Positions 17,820-26,957 of a stretch of 64,000 nt of DNA are shown here, piece by piece (the first letter of the stretch is position 1; each line of letters begins with the position of its first letter). This DNA is from an uncultured Cytophagales bacterium. Its GTDB lineage: Bacteria > Bacteroidota > Bacteroidia > Cytophagales > Cyclobacteriaceae. Position numbers and translations under genes: made by a program. The stretch is from positions 1 through 64,000 of the forward strand of contig CAJXNP010000001.1 of the NCBI GenBank assembly GCA_913057175.1. Direction: 5' to 3'. The notes beneath the pieces were generated by a model. It saw only the letters and a program-made list of their open reading frames with translations, did no database searches and was not told the origin of the DNA.

Positions 17820-18731
17820 CTACTTTGATAATTCATTCCTTATTCCTTCACTATCTGCATTGGGCTTGATTTGCAATGGGATGGGCTGGCCTTCCTGATA
17901 AATCTTCAATTCAACGATATCTGCCGGCAGGCTATAACCTTCCCGTAAAAGTTCAGTGACAACTTTATTCATAATTTCGGTCTGTAGCACAGCGATTTGA
18001 CTAGTAAAATTAATCGCATTAACCCAATAAAAGATTTGTATATTGACCGTGCTGGTGCCAAATTCTTTCAATAAAACAAAAGGTTTGAGTTCCTCATTAT
18101 GTTCTATTCTTGGCTCTTTTTCAAGTATTTCAATCATCAGGCGGCTGGCTTTTAAAATGTCATCACCGTAGTCGAGCCCAACCGTAAAATCATATCGTAG
18201 TAAGCCATCGCGTGTGTAATTGATCAGAGGATTTTTAATAAGCATGGCATTGGGTACAAAAATATCTTTTCCTTCAAATGTGCGTATATGTGTGTTTCTG
18301 AAATTCAGGGCTTTTACCCGTCCCCTTAAGGCTTCGACTTCGATGACATCACCAATGCTAAAGGGACGGCTAAAGGCGAGAAAGAATCCGGCTAAGAAAT
18401 TCTCACCGATATCTTTGAATGCGAACCCCAGAATTATTGCTGAAACTCCAGCACCTGCGAGCAGACCACCAGCCGCTTTTCCCAAACCGATCTGATTGAG
18501 AAATATGACAACACCAAATACCAGCATGAATAAGAAAATGGCCCTTCCAATAAAATTGGTGAGCAAACGGTCAGAAATGCGTTTTTGCAATCTTTTTCTG
18601 GCAACTGAGCGAAAAAACACTCCTAAAAAAATAAAAACAACGAGAAATATGATGCCGATGAGCACCGAAGGCAGATTTTGTATGACTAGATCTTTAAAAT
18701 CGATAAAAGGCTGTATAAATTGATCGGACAT
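17820..18731 (-). CDS. Small-conductance mechanosensitive channel, MscS family
   Basis: A 303-residue inner-membrane protein from ATG 18731. Three transmembrane helices precede the pore helix GAGVSAIILGFAFKDIGENFLAGFFLAF, then the MscS beta-domain (FSIGDVIEVEALRGRVKALNFRNTHIRTFEGKDIFVPNAMLIKNPLINYTR, seen in short blocks such as V-P-N and N-x-x-R) and the alpha/beta C-terminal domain. It releases solutes under hypo-osmotic stress. Length is normal for the basic family. Its neighbour NhaA is also concerned with ion balance, but the 325-nt gap suggests separate transcripts. Confidence 0.95.
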   Translation of the reverse strand: MSDQFIQPFIDFKDLVIQNLPSVLIGIIFLVVFIFLGVFFRSVARKRLQKRISDRLLTNFIGRAIFLFMLVFGVVIFLNQIGLGKAAGGLLAGAGVSAIILGFAFKDIGENFLAGFFLAFSRPFSIGDVIEVEALRGRVKALNFRNTHIRTFEGKDIFVPNAMLIKNPLINYTRDGLLRYDFTVGLDYGDDILKASRLMIEILEKEPRIEHNEELKPFVLLKEFGTSTVNIQIFYWVNAINFTSQIAVLQTEIMNKVVTELLREGYSLPADIVELKIYQEGQPIPLQIKPNADSEGIRNELSK

Positions 18732-19056
18732 GGGGAGAAATTAAAAGGAAGCTCCAATCGTTTTGCATGAAGCATGAAACCACCTGATGTAACAATTTAT
18801 TAAACGGTATTTATTATCAAATACTTAAAACATTTCTCTATTTGCTTTTTTAATGCTAAATATTATCATTTACGTGATAAGATAAAATCATTCCAAATTA
18901 AAATGCGATTTCAAGAAGTAATGCGTAGTAGAAAACCAATTTCAATATCTTCCTTTCCTTCCATTTTAAATAGATAAACAAATACAAAAAGGCTGGTGTG
19001 GTTAAAAGTGCTGAACAAAGAAATTGGAAAGATCTCAGTATCAATAAAAAATACCT
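18732..19056. other. Intergenic region between nhaA and the MscS gene
   Basis: A 325-nt AT-rich gap. I see no gene, repeat or clear terminator in it; the MscS promoter must lie here. Confidence 0.3.
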
Positions 19057-20430
19057 TCAAACTCTCTGATTTCCTGAATCACCTTCACTTTTTTCATTGG
19101 GTTTGTTTCTATAAATCAATCTTAAATAGATATAACCAATTATTGCAGCCACGAATGAAGCAACCAGTACAGCAATTTTGGCATCTGAAAGAACATCGTT
19201 TTCAAAAGCCAGGTTACTGATAAATAGAGACATGGTAAATCCGATACCAGCCATAAAACCGATTCCAATTATGCCGGAAAAAGAGCCTCCGTCAGGCATA
19301 TGACTTATTTTGGTCTTTAATGCAAGCCAGGAAAACAAGGAAATGCCTCCTGCCTTTCCTACCGCCAACCCAAGAAAAATGCCCAAACCAAGAGGTTCAA
19401 ACAAGACATCACTCCACCCCTTTCCAAATGTTACTCCTGCATTGGCCAGGGCGAAAACCGGCATGACGAAAAAGCTGTTCAGACCTTCCAGTCGACTCTC
19501 CAAACGAACAGCCATGGGGTTGAATTTTTTGGTTATTTTCCTGATTCCTTCGATTACTTTAAGCTGAGGTTTATTTTCCACCACTGATTTTTCAGGATGT
19601 TTTACTTCATTGAATTGGGAGAGATGTCCTTTGCTTAGTTCTTCAAAATCTTTGTCACCCATTCTGGGTTTGATGGGAATGGTAAAAGCCAATAATACGC
19701 CAGTCAGCGTGGGATGAATGCCTGTCTGTAAAAACATGAGCCAAAGACAAATTCCCACAACTAAAAAAATGTATGAATTATTAACCTTCAATTTGTTTAG
19801 CGCAAAAGAGAGCAGGACAATTCCTCCACAAATGCCAATATACAGCCAGGAAATATCCGTGCTGTAAAATATTGCTATCACCATTACGGCGCCAATATCA
19901 TCAACTATTGCAAGGGCTGTCAAAAAGACTTTTACAGAAAGAGGAATCCTTTTGCCCAGCAAACTAATGATGCCCAGTGAAAAAGCGATATCTGTGGCGA
20001 TCGGTACGCCCCACCCGTTGCTGTTTTCTGTACCGGCATTGAAAATGATGTAAATCCCCGCTGGTACTACCATGCCACCCAACGCAGCAAACATAGGTAA
20101 AGTGGCTTTTTTGAAATCAGAAAGATAGCCGGCATAAAACTCCCGCTTGATCTCCAGCCCCACCACAAAAAAGAAAATGACCATCAAGCCGTCATTCACC
20201 AAAAAATGGAGGGGTTCAGAGAATTTGTATCGATCTATTTGAAGGGAAACCTGTATTTCCCAAAAGTGATGATAGGATTCCGACAGGGGTGAGTTGGCCA
20301 GAACTAAGGCAATCACCATGCAAATGATAAGTAAAACTCCACCCGCTGTTTCGCGATCTATAAATTTTCTGGCCGCATCTTGCAGGTATTCCTCGAGGTA
20401 TATTTTTTTCTCGCTATTTGTTTTACTCAT
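19057..20430 (-). CDS. nhaA: Na+/H+ antiporter NhaA
   Basis: A 457-residue antiporter from ATG 20430 with about 12 membrane helices. Family blocks are clear: HFLVNDGLMVIFFFVVGLEIKRE (split here as NDGLM and VGLEIKRE), GWGVPIATDIAFSLG, FLTALAIVDDIGAVMVIA with the paired aspartates that bind and carry sodium, and GIGFTMSLFISNLAF near the end. It exchanges cytoplasmic Na+ for protons. A longer central cytoplasmic loop (about 245-310) with many charged residues is usual in Bacteroidota. It follows the ATP-grasp gene by 51 nt and may be the last gene of that operon. Confidence 0.97.
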   Translation of the reverse strand: MSKTNSEKKIYLEEYLQDAARKFIDRETAGGVLLIICMVIALVLANSPLSESYHHFWEIQVSLQIDRYKFSEPLHFLVNDGLMVIFFFVVGLEIKREFYAGYLSDFKKATLPMFAALGGMVVPAGIYIIFNAGTENSNGWGVPIATDIAFSLGIISLLGKRIPLSVKVFLTALAIVDDIGAVMVIAIFYSTDISWLYIGICGGIVLLSFALNKLKVNNSYIFLVVGICLWLMFLQTGIHPTLTGVLLAFTIPIKPRMGDKDFEELSKGHLSQFNEVKHPEKSVVENKPQLKVIEGIRKITKKFNPMAVRLESRLEGLNSFFVMPVFALANAGVTFGKGWSDVLFEPLGLGIFLGLAVGKAGGISLFSWLALKTKISHMPDGGSFSGIIGIGFMAGIGFTMSLFISNLAFENDVLSDAKIAVLVASFVAAIIGYIYLRLIYRNKPNEKSEGDSGNQRV

Positions 20431-20481
20431 TCAACAGCATGGTTTTTCTATCCAAAGGCAATTTATTTCATAAACAATTTA

Positions 20482-21528
20482 TCATAATGTGGATACCAAC
20501 TGATTATCCATGTCTTTCCCATAAGTTTCCTTATACCTGACTTTATTTTCAATCGCTTCTATAACTGCGCCAACGAAATCAACTTCTTCCATCTCGCAGG
20601 CAGCATTTAGTCCACCGGGACTGAAAACATTGATTTCCATCAGCTTTTTGCCGACGATATCCAAACCTACCATAAACATCCCATCCTGTAACAATTTAGG
20701 ACGGATAATATCTACCAATTCGAGAATAGATTCATCGATTTTTGCCGGTTTGGGTAGGCCTCCGACATGGATGTTATTCCTTACATCACCATTGGAATTT
20801 TTTCTGTGGATGGCACAATACCTGCCCCCTACTTGCAGGGCCTTTCCATTCACAACAAACAGCCGGATATCCCCTTCCTTTGCCTCCGGTAAATATTCCT
20901 GGGCGATGATAAAGCCATCACGTGAAATAGCTTCTATCATCTGGTTGAGATTGGACTTGCTTTTTTCATCAACCAGAAATACCCCTTTTCCTCCGGAGCC
21001 TTGTAAAGGTTTGAGTATGATCTTCTGCTTTTGTTCATGAAAAAACTCTTTAATCTCATCACTGCTCCTTGTAATAATGGTTTTGGGTCGTATTACCTCC
21101 GGAAAATGTTGGAAATACATTTTATTGATGGCGTAAGACAAACTTTTAGGATCGTTTAAAACAATTACTCCGTTTTTAAGGGCAATCTGTCCAAAGATCA
21201 TGGATGCATGGGTTGCCCATGGCCGCTTCTCCATGTCATCTGAGGGATCATTCCTCAATAGGATCACATCGATCTCATGGTCAGTGATCTTAACATATTC
21301 ATTTTCTTTATCCTGAACAGCTTTTAACATCGTTTCGACGGTACGGTACTTTTTCGGTGGAACTTTTTTGGCAACTGCGCCCATGTGTCCATCCGAATAA
21401 TACGCCAGGTCGCCTACTCCCACATAATATACTTCATGTTCATATTTGAGTGCGCCAAAAGCCAGAGAGGTGGTAGTGTAACCTTTTCTCTCGGTCTGAA
21501 TATCGTTTACTACAAATGCTATTTTCAT
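20482..21528 (-). CDS. GshB/RimK-type ATP-grasp ligase
   Basis: A 348-residue enzyme from ATG 21528, whose ATGA overlaps the stop of the preceding DUF1704 gene by 4 nt. The N-terminus is like prokaryotic glutathione synthetase (MKIAFVVNDIQTE; DVILLRNDPSDD). The ATP-grasp core follows: QKIILKPLQGSGGKGVFLV (nucleotide loop), EYLPEAKEGDIRLFVVNG and the Mg-binding MEINVFSPGG, where GshB has EINVTSPTG. It forms an amide or peptide bond using ATP; the substrate is unlikely to be plain glutathione because no gamma-glutamylcysteine ligase is nearby. The partners (peptidase and N-formylglutamate deformylase) point to an amino-acid or peptide modification pathway. Confidence 0.88.
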   Translation of the reverse strand: MKIAFVVNDIQTERKGYTTTSLAFGALKYEHEVYYVGVGDLAYYSDGHMGAVAKKVPPKKYRTVETMLKAVQDKENEYVKITDHEIDVILLRNDPSDDMEKRPWATHASMIFGQIALKNGVIVLNDPKSLSYAINKMYFQHFPEVIRPKTIITRSSDEIKEFFHEQKQKIILKPLQGSGGKGVFLVDEKSKSNLNQMIEAISRDGFIIAQEYLPEAKEGDIRLFVVNGKALQVGGRYCAIHRKNSNGDVRNNIHVGGLPKPAKIDESILELVDIIRPKLLQDGMFMVGLDIVGKKLMEINVFSPGGLNAACEMEEVDFVGAVIEAIENKVRYKETYGKDMDNQLVSTL

Positions 21529-23405
21529 TTTTTTGGGTTTATAAGATCAAACAAAACAGCTCCTTCCTGAATAAATCTAAGCCGCTTGATTGCAAGATTG
21601 AGCATTAAATATTTTGGTAAAACGAGAGGTTTGGTCAACACCTTTCGGTAAAGTAATTCATCCACATAATGTATTTGTTTGAATCCAACTTTTCCAACAA
21701 ACAAATGATCGAATGAAATACCACGGGATAATATTTCAAGTAATTTCACCAAACCGCGAAGATAAACTGCATCTTTTGTCAAACCACCTCCTCTGAAAAT
21801 CCTTGTGGTAATTTGAAATGCGGTAAATGGGTCAAAATGATATTTGCGATGCAGCAGTTGGAAAGTTTCAATAAAATCAGCGCCTTCTATCATGGCATGG
21901 ACACCTATAACCCTGGCTGCCAATACCCTGATCCTCTCCTTACTCAATCCTCCTACCAGGTATTCAGCCAGCACGGCGAGTCCCTCCTGCATTTCTTCAT
22001 AACCTGCCAGCCCCGTCATTAACAATTGCAATGGTTGTTTGCTTCCGTTAAAATGTGTCAGCAAATGTGTGCCAATTTCATGTTGCAGCAACGCCTCTAC
22101 CCTGGTTTCTGCAATTTTTAGATTAGCGCCGATCAACAATCTGTTCTGGGAGACCATCAACCCCGAAGTGTCTTTTCTGATCTCGATCTTTGGGTTGAAT
22201 CCGGTATTTTTCTGATGCAAAAAGGCAATCTCCCTGGTGGAACGTTCAGCAAATTCATTCGCATCCAGATAGTCAGGTTTTAACTGTCCGTTTTCAGAGG
22301 GAGGCAAGGATGAGAGCAGCTTACTCGCTATGTTGTAGAGGCTTTTCTCAACGCCGCCATATATCCGCAAACTATTGTAAAGAAAATTTTTTGTATTTCG
22401 TGCTTCGATCATAGATATCTGAATATCCATTTCGTTTCGTTTTTCTTTTAGCAAGAATGAAAAGGTCACATCTTCTATCTGTTCCATAGGGATCTGATAG
22501 AGTTCCCTTTTTAACAGATCCGGGTTGGTTGCAATCAAACGATAGTTAAACCTTGGCTTCTTTTCAAAATTATTTTTTTTGAATTCCAGGAATGCCCTGT
22601 CCATGTTTACAGGGGTGACCTCCATTAAAAAGTTAAGTGATTCATGGATCTGAACCAGCTTTTTGTCTATAAACTGTACAGTAGGCTGTAGTTCCCTGCT
22701 TCCGAGCATTAGGTAATGGGAAATATCAGAATGCGAAGAAGTCTGGACCTGGATAAATTCAAACACGGTCTTCTTAATGGTTTCATTAAAACTTCTTCTT
22801 ATTTTTTGCAATAAAAGAGGATAATTAACCTTTAAAACCGGATCCAGGTACACAGGAGGAATTTCCAATCCTAATACCAATAAGCCCAATTCTTTTCCAG
22901 TCTCCAGTTTTATTAAAGGAGGGAGGCCCACGGGTCCCCTCAATTTGGAATGCACTTTTACAACTTCAATCTCAGGGAGTAAAACTCTCAGATTTTCTAA
23001 GCCTTTCTTAAGGACCTGAATGGTGGACTGAGCTTTATCTGTTGGACAAAATATTTTAAACTGTTGTAAATCTTCATAGGGTTTGTCAATTGGTTGCGGC
23101 CAAATCTCAAGTAGCAAAAATGCATCAAAAACATCCAAACGGCTATGCACAATAGCTTTCGTCAGTGACCTCCAGTACGAGCGCAAAGAGTTGGAAATGA
23201 CCAGATGGGAAGCCTGGCCTTTTACGATCATGGCTATATTTTCATCCTTTTGATTTTCATTAAACCGATAGACACATAAAAAAGGCAGGTGCCTGTCTAC
23301 CAGCAACTTTCCCCCTTCAGGTAAATTTCTGCGCAGATAATTACCCTCAACGAGCTTTTGAGAAATATTAACCAGTAAATCTTCCGTATTTTGATTTTTA
23401 CTCAT
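21525..23405 (-). CDS. DUF1704 / QEGLA-motif putative metallopeptidase
   Basis: A 626-residue protein matching the family called flavohemoglobin expression-modulating QEGLA motif protein. The C-terminal half holds the zinc motif LLQHEIGTH (HExxxH, about residue 440) and then GYEEMQEGLAVLAEYL, which contains QEGLA. DUF1704 also includes the eukaryotic MATCAP/TMCP carboxypeptidases that remove the C-terminal tyrosine of tubulin, so a carboxypeptidase role is a fair inference. The start at ATG 23405 gives an ATGA overlap with the upstream gene, like the downstream junction; ATG 23426 is also possible. It is the middle gene of a three-gene coupled operon. Confidence 0.88.
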   Translation of the reverse strand: MSKNQNTEDLLVNISQKLVEGNYLRRNLPEGGKLLVDRHLPFLCVYRFNENQKDENIAMIVKGQASHLVISNSLRSYWRSLTKAIVHSRLDVFDAFLLLEIWPQPIDKPYEDLQQFKIFCPTDKAQSTIQVLKKGLENLRVLLPEIEVVKVHSKLRGPVGLPPLIKLETGKELGLLVLGLEIPPVYLDPVLKVNYPLLLQKIRRSFNETIKKTVFEFIQVQTSSHSDISHYLMLGSRELQPTVQFIDKKLVQIHESLNFLMEVTPVNMDRAFLEFKKNNFEKKPRFNYRLIATNPDLLKRELYQIPMEQIEDVTFSFLLKEKRNEMDIQISMIEARNTKNFLYNSLRIYGGVEKSLYNIASKLLSSLPPSENGQLKPDYLDANEFAERSTREIAFLHQKNTGFNPKIEIRKDTSGLMVSQNRLLIGANLKIAETRVEALLQHEIGTHLLTHFNGSKQPLQLLMTGLAGYEEMQEGLAVLAEYLVGGLSKERIRVLAARVIGVHAMIEGADFIETFQLLHRKYHFDPFTAFQITTRIFRGGGLTKDAVYLRGLVKLLEILSRGISFDHLFVGKVGFKQIHYVDELLYRKVLTKPLVLPKYLMLNLAIKRLRFIQEGAVLFDLINPKK

Positions 23406-24196
23406 AATACTTTGCTTAATAGGCATTGCTTGGCTCTTTCATGTAATTTAATAGTAGTGTATTGCAGAGCCTGACCAAATAGGGTCATTTGATTGGCATC
23501 CGGTAGACCGGTTATCTCATTCATGAAAAACTTTTTAATTTCAATGGCAATCGGGCAGCAAAGATCTCCATACTGTTCATAGATCCATTGCGTTAAATAC
23601 CCACCCTTGAATTTTACATTTTCCCTTACATCCAATTGCCTGTCGAGCATATCAAAACTTCTTAAATCATTTATTAACTGATCAATCAAAAAGCCCCAAA
23701 CCTTCCTGTTCATGTGGGATGTGCCAATGTTGATATCAGGGTTATCTATGGAATCGCCAATTTTATTATCGCGTATAGCATTGTAAGAGTGCAGATCATA
23801 AATAATACAATAGCCAAATTCACGGATGATGACATCAAGTAATTTTTTCAATTCAAAATAAAACCTGTCGTATTCAGCCAATGAAAGAACCTTTTCGTTT
23901 TCAGGTAAGGGAAACTTCCAAACCTTTATCCCCCATGCATCATCGGGTGTTTCATAAATGGCCTTTTCACGGGGGCGGTTCAGGTCTACCTGAAACCTCG
24001 AATGAAAACAAATCACCTGAATTGGCGCTACGATTGTCCATTGACCAGTAAATGGATCTTCTTCACGCAATCTTTGCCTGTCGGTAATATTTATGTACCT
24101 GCTTATTCCCGGGCGAAGAGCATGACCGTGATGGATTGCCATGGCTATAAATGGCTGAGAAGAGCTCGCATTAATTGTAAAGAACAAGTGGTTCAT
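23402..24196 (-). CDS. N-formylglutamate amidohydrolase family protein
   Basis: A 264-residue enzyme from ATG 24196, the first gene of the trio. Blocks typical of the family are AIHHGHALRPGI near the start, ..DLNRPRE.., YDLHSYNA (metal-binding DxH), the INIGTSH strand and the ANQMTLFG end. Known members hydrolyse N-formyl-L-glutamate to glutamate and formate in histidine breakdown, but no hut genes are present, so the true substrate is probably another N-acyl amino acid or peptide. Its stop overlaps the next start by 4 nt. Confidence 0.9.
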   Translation of the reverse strand: MNHLFFTINASSSQPFIAMAIHHGHALRPGISRYINITDRQRLREEDPFTGQWTIVAPIQVICFHSRFQVDLNRPREKAIYETPDDAWGIKVWKFPLPENEKVLSLAEYDRFYFELKKLLDVIIREFGYCIIYDLHSYNAIRDNKIGDSIDNPDINIGTSHMNRKVWGFLIDQLINDLRSFDMLDRQLDVRENVKFKGGYLTQWIYEQYGDLCCPIAIEIKKFFMNEITGLPDANQMTLFGQALQYTTIKLHERAKQCLLSKVL

Positions 24197-24430
24197 CGGT
24201 TTTGGAATATGATTTCCAAAACTCTATTCGAATATTTATGCCAGATGCATTGATTAGAAATCAATACCTGCCTTTGTTTTAATATTCTTTGAAATTCAAT
24301 GATTTAAACCCTAATTAACTGTTTTACCGAAAATTAAAAGGGCATAAACATTGTAGAATTTTTCCTACATACGACCCCAAATCCCCTCAATATTGTGAGT
24401 GGCTGGCGATTTGTAGTCCTACCTTTGTCA

Positions 24431-24772
24431 TCAAGATTGAATAAGCGAAGACCAACCACCACCATAGTGTTTTTCCACTTTCATTTTAATGAGGGATAGT
24501 AGAATAACAAAAAAACCGGTACTCATGTCATTTACAATAGCTACTGTTTCCTCATACCCCAATATCCATGGAGCCAACAGCAGCCACACTCCAAGTGGTA
24601 TATTATATTTCCTCATGACTTGTGTACATTCCCAAAAAGCAATGACTGAAAACGTAACAATGACAGGCCCGACAATATGATCATTGTCAGCTGCTGTGCT
24701 GCTCAGGCCCAACAAACCAGGAGCAAACATCAACCATAATCCGAGCAATGTGCTAATGATGAGTGACCACAT
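24431..24772 (-). CDS. SPW-repeat membrane protein
   Basis: A 113-residue membrane protein from ATG 24772 with four hydrophobic segments. It contains two SPW-like repeats: LLGLWLMFAPGLLGLSSTAADNDHIVGPVIV and PLGVWLLLAPWILGYEETVAIVNDMSTG, each with the W-L-x-x-A-P-x-x-L-G core. It starts 1 nt after the VKOR-like gene. The corresponding part of the 520-residue protein upstream is fused to a VKOR-like domain, so the two small genes together repeat that layout as separate chains. Function unknown. Confidence 0.8.
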   Translation of the reverse strand: MWSLIISTLLGLWLMFAPGLLGLSSTAADNDHIVGPVIVTFSVIAFWECTQVMRKYNIPLGVWLLLAPWILGYEETVAIVNDMSTGFFVILLSLIKMKVEKHYGGGWSSLIQS

Positions 24773-24773
24773 T

Positions 24774-25331
24774 TTATGTTAGTTTTTCTCTCACATCCTT
24801 CATTCCCCAAAAAGCTCTCCACACTGAAACATTTGCATCTTTTGCCCTTTTCATGTATTGCAGGCTTGCCAGAAATTCATCCATTGCCGGTCCGATCATG
24901 ACGATTGAAATTACTGCTGACGCCAGACAAAGTGTACACCAGCTATCGAAAAGGACGGGCTGAAAAACGACCAACATCACACTTACAAATCCCAGCGGCC
25001 CAACCGCAAGCCCAAATACAATAACGATCCATGGCATGGTGCGCCATCTTTTGGTGTTTCCGATTACCCCCGTAACAGCGTCAAGCAGATAACCAAAAGC
25101 TCCTAAGGCTGCATCAGGAATAGGCAGAACATGGGAAATCTTGGAATTAAATATGGTAATGCTGCCATCACCAAAGAAAGGTTCCCATACATTGCTCAAA
25201 ATATCCAATTGATACAGGGAAAGGTATGCGGCAATGAAAAACCCTATCGTAGCCAGAATAACAATGGGTATTCGCTGTGACCAGGCAGCCGGATTATAGT
25301 CCCAACCGGGTGGGATTTCTTGTTCCTTCAT
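24774..25331 (-). CDS. VKOR-like membrane protein
   Basis: A 185-residue protein from ATG 25331 with four to five membrane helices. The active-site motif of vitamin K epoxide reductases, WCTLC, lies in SWCTLCLASAVISI. The conserved ISHVLPIPDAALGAFGY corresponds to the VKOR S..GIPvs..G...Y block. The loop cysteine pair of classical VKOR/DsbB-type enzymes is missing: the segment before the SH motif (VWEPFFGDGSITIFNS) has no Cys. It may still exchange disulfides with quinones, but without the usual shuttle. Cotranscribed with the SPW genes and epimerase. Confidence 0.85.
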   Translation of the reverse strand: MKEQEIPPGWDYNPAAWSQRIPIVILATIGFFIAAYLSLYQLDILSNVWEPFFGDGSITIFNSKISHVLPIPDAALGAFGYLLDAVTGVIGNTKRWRTMPWIVIVFGLAVGPLGFVSVMLVVFQPVLFDSWCTLCLASAVISIVMIGPAMDEFLASLQYMKRAKDANVSVWRAFWGMKDVREKLT

Positions 25332-25364
25332 ACCGATATTACTTTTTGTTTTAACTTTTTCACA

Positions 25365-26927
25365 TTAGCCGATATATTGATCCCATAAACCATAAGATTC
25401 TTTGATTGGACCACGAGGAAAAGCGAAAACGGCTATTATCAAGCCTGCTATCGCTCCACAGATGTTTAATTCAGCACTGTACATTTCCATAAACCAGGGA
25501 AGAATAGCAACTGCCAGACCGATCAATACATTGAAATACCTTCCCCTTCTTACTACTTCTCCCATGGATACCACTGAGACTACTACAATAAGCGCCCCGC
25601 CTAAATGAAAGATATCAGCGGTGGTTGTTTCAATGCTCACTCCAAAAGCTGCAGGAGCAAACATCAGGAATATCCCTAAGATAGTTGACAGAGTCAAAGT
25701 CCATGGAAAACTCATTCCCCATATCGAAGCTTTGAATACCTTCCATGAGTGCTGCGGGAGATCCATTAATTCAGGTGAACGATCATCTTTATTATGTTCT
25801 GCTGGTTCTCCACCTTTCCAAAACACCTTCCACATCGATTCTCCTCTTTGTTTTGCCTGCTTCATGTGTTGGCCCATGGCAATTACTTCATCTACTTCCA
25901 GGGGAATCATCGGGAGCATAATAGCTGCTGCCAGGAGACAAAGTGTGCACCATGTACCCACAACCACCGGCTGAGAAATCACCAGGAAAATATGAACAAG
26001 CCCAAGAGGAATTACCAAAATCCCAAAGAAAGTCACCATCCAAGGCATGGTCCTCCACCGTGACGGGCTGCCCATCCAACCCATGAGAAATTCAAAGGTA
26101 TAAGCGAACGCTCCAAAGGCCCCATCGGATACTGGCCAGGAATGCGACATGTCAGAATTCAGTACCTGTCTGCTACTTTGACCAAAGAATGGGTCCCATA
26201 AATGATCAATATAGCCTAGCTGAAATGCCCCCAGGTACCTGGAGACCATCCATCCGGCAAATCCTGTAACGATCATGATCCAACGCTGTGGCCAGCTGGA
26301 TGGATTATAACTCCACCCCTGAGGAACTTCAGATCCCATTTTCATATAGGAAATCATGTTTGGCATGCCGGGAACCAGCACGGTAAGAGATATGACCAAC
26401 ACCCCCACCAGTGTGCCATTGATATAAGAGGCGGCATTGGGAGCCCAGAATATTAAAGGAGCGGCGTTTAGCCATATGCCAATAAAACAGCAAACCCACA
26501 GGCTTACCGGACGATTGGGCGTCAGTGTCCTCCAACCCACGAAGATCAACAACAACCCGCTGATAATATCGCTCCACTTCATGGCTGTTACCCTGTCCTG
26601 TAGTGAGAGCCAAACCTCACGTCCGCCACTGGGATCCACAGTAGCTTTTCCATAGCCGAATGTAACAGGTGATAACACCATCCATACTCCAAGAATTACC
26701 AGCATCCAATAAACCCATAGAGTTTGCTTATGATGCATGTTCATCATCATCATACGTTGTTCACGGTCCATTTTATGATGGCCGTTTTGCTGCTCCTTCT
26801 TATCTTGTTTTGCATTTTTTATTTGAGATTCCGCCATAGGCCGCGTGACACCACGCATAGCCATTCCTCCGGAAGAAGGCATCGGTTCCTCACTATTACT
26901 TTGATTTTTAGACCTAATCTTTTTCAT
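25365..26927 (-). CDS. SPW-VKOR-SPW fusion membrane protein
   Basis: A 520-residue membrane protein from ATG 26927. A polar, Met/His-rich N-terminus (REQRMMMMNMHHKQ) precedes a first SPW block (WMVLSPVTFGYG and GIWLNAAPLIFW, about 75-195), a VKOR-like domain (about 205-350) with the motif GTWCTLCLL and DMSHSWPVSDGAFGAFAY, and a C-terminal SPW block (LGIFLMFAPAAFGV, about 400-500). As in the shorter paralogue, no loop cysteines precede the SH motif (LWDPFFGQSSRQVLNS). The Met/His stretch could bind copper, which is only inference. Encoded 30 nt after the epimerase. Confidence 0.85.
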   Translation of the reverse strand: MKKIRSKNQSNSEEPMPSSGGMAMRGVTRPMAESQIKNAKQDKKEQQNGHHKMDREQRMMMMNMHHKQTLWVYWMLVILGVWMVLSPVTFGYGKATVDPSGGREVWLSLQDRVTAMKWSDIISGLLLIFVGWRTLTPNRPVSLWVCCFIGIWLNAAPLIFWAPNAASYINGTLVGVLVISLTVLVPGMPNMISYMKMGSEVPQGWSYNPSSWPQRWIMIVTGFAGWMVSRYLGAFQLGYIDHLWDPFFGQSSRQVLNSDMSHSWPVSDGAFGAFAYTFEFLMGWMGSPSRWRTMPWMVTFFGILVIPLGLVHIFLVISQPVVVGTWCTLCLLAAAIMLPMIPLEVDEVIAMGQHMKQAKQRGESMWKVFWKGGEPAEHNKDDRSPELMDLPQHSWKVFKASIWGMSFPWTLTLSTILGIFLMFAPAAFGVSIETTTADIFHLGGALIVVVSVVSMGEVVRRGRYFNVLIGLAVAILPWFMEMYSAELNICGAIAGLIIAVFAFPRGPIKESYGLWDQYIG

Positions 26928-26957
26928 TTTTAGAAGATCGGTTTTCTCTAAAATTCC

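Noticed and set aside
24420-24427. TACCTTTG as a Bacteroidota -7 box
   Set aside because: It points on the plus strand where no gene follows, and lies just downstream of the minus-strand SPW gene's stop codon; no spaced -33 box.
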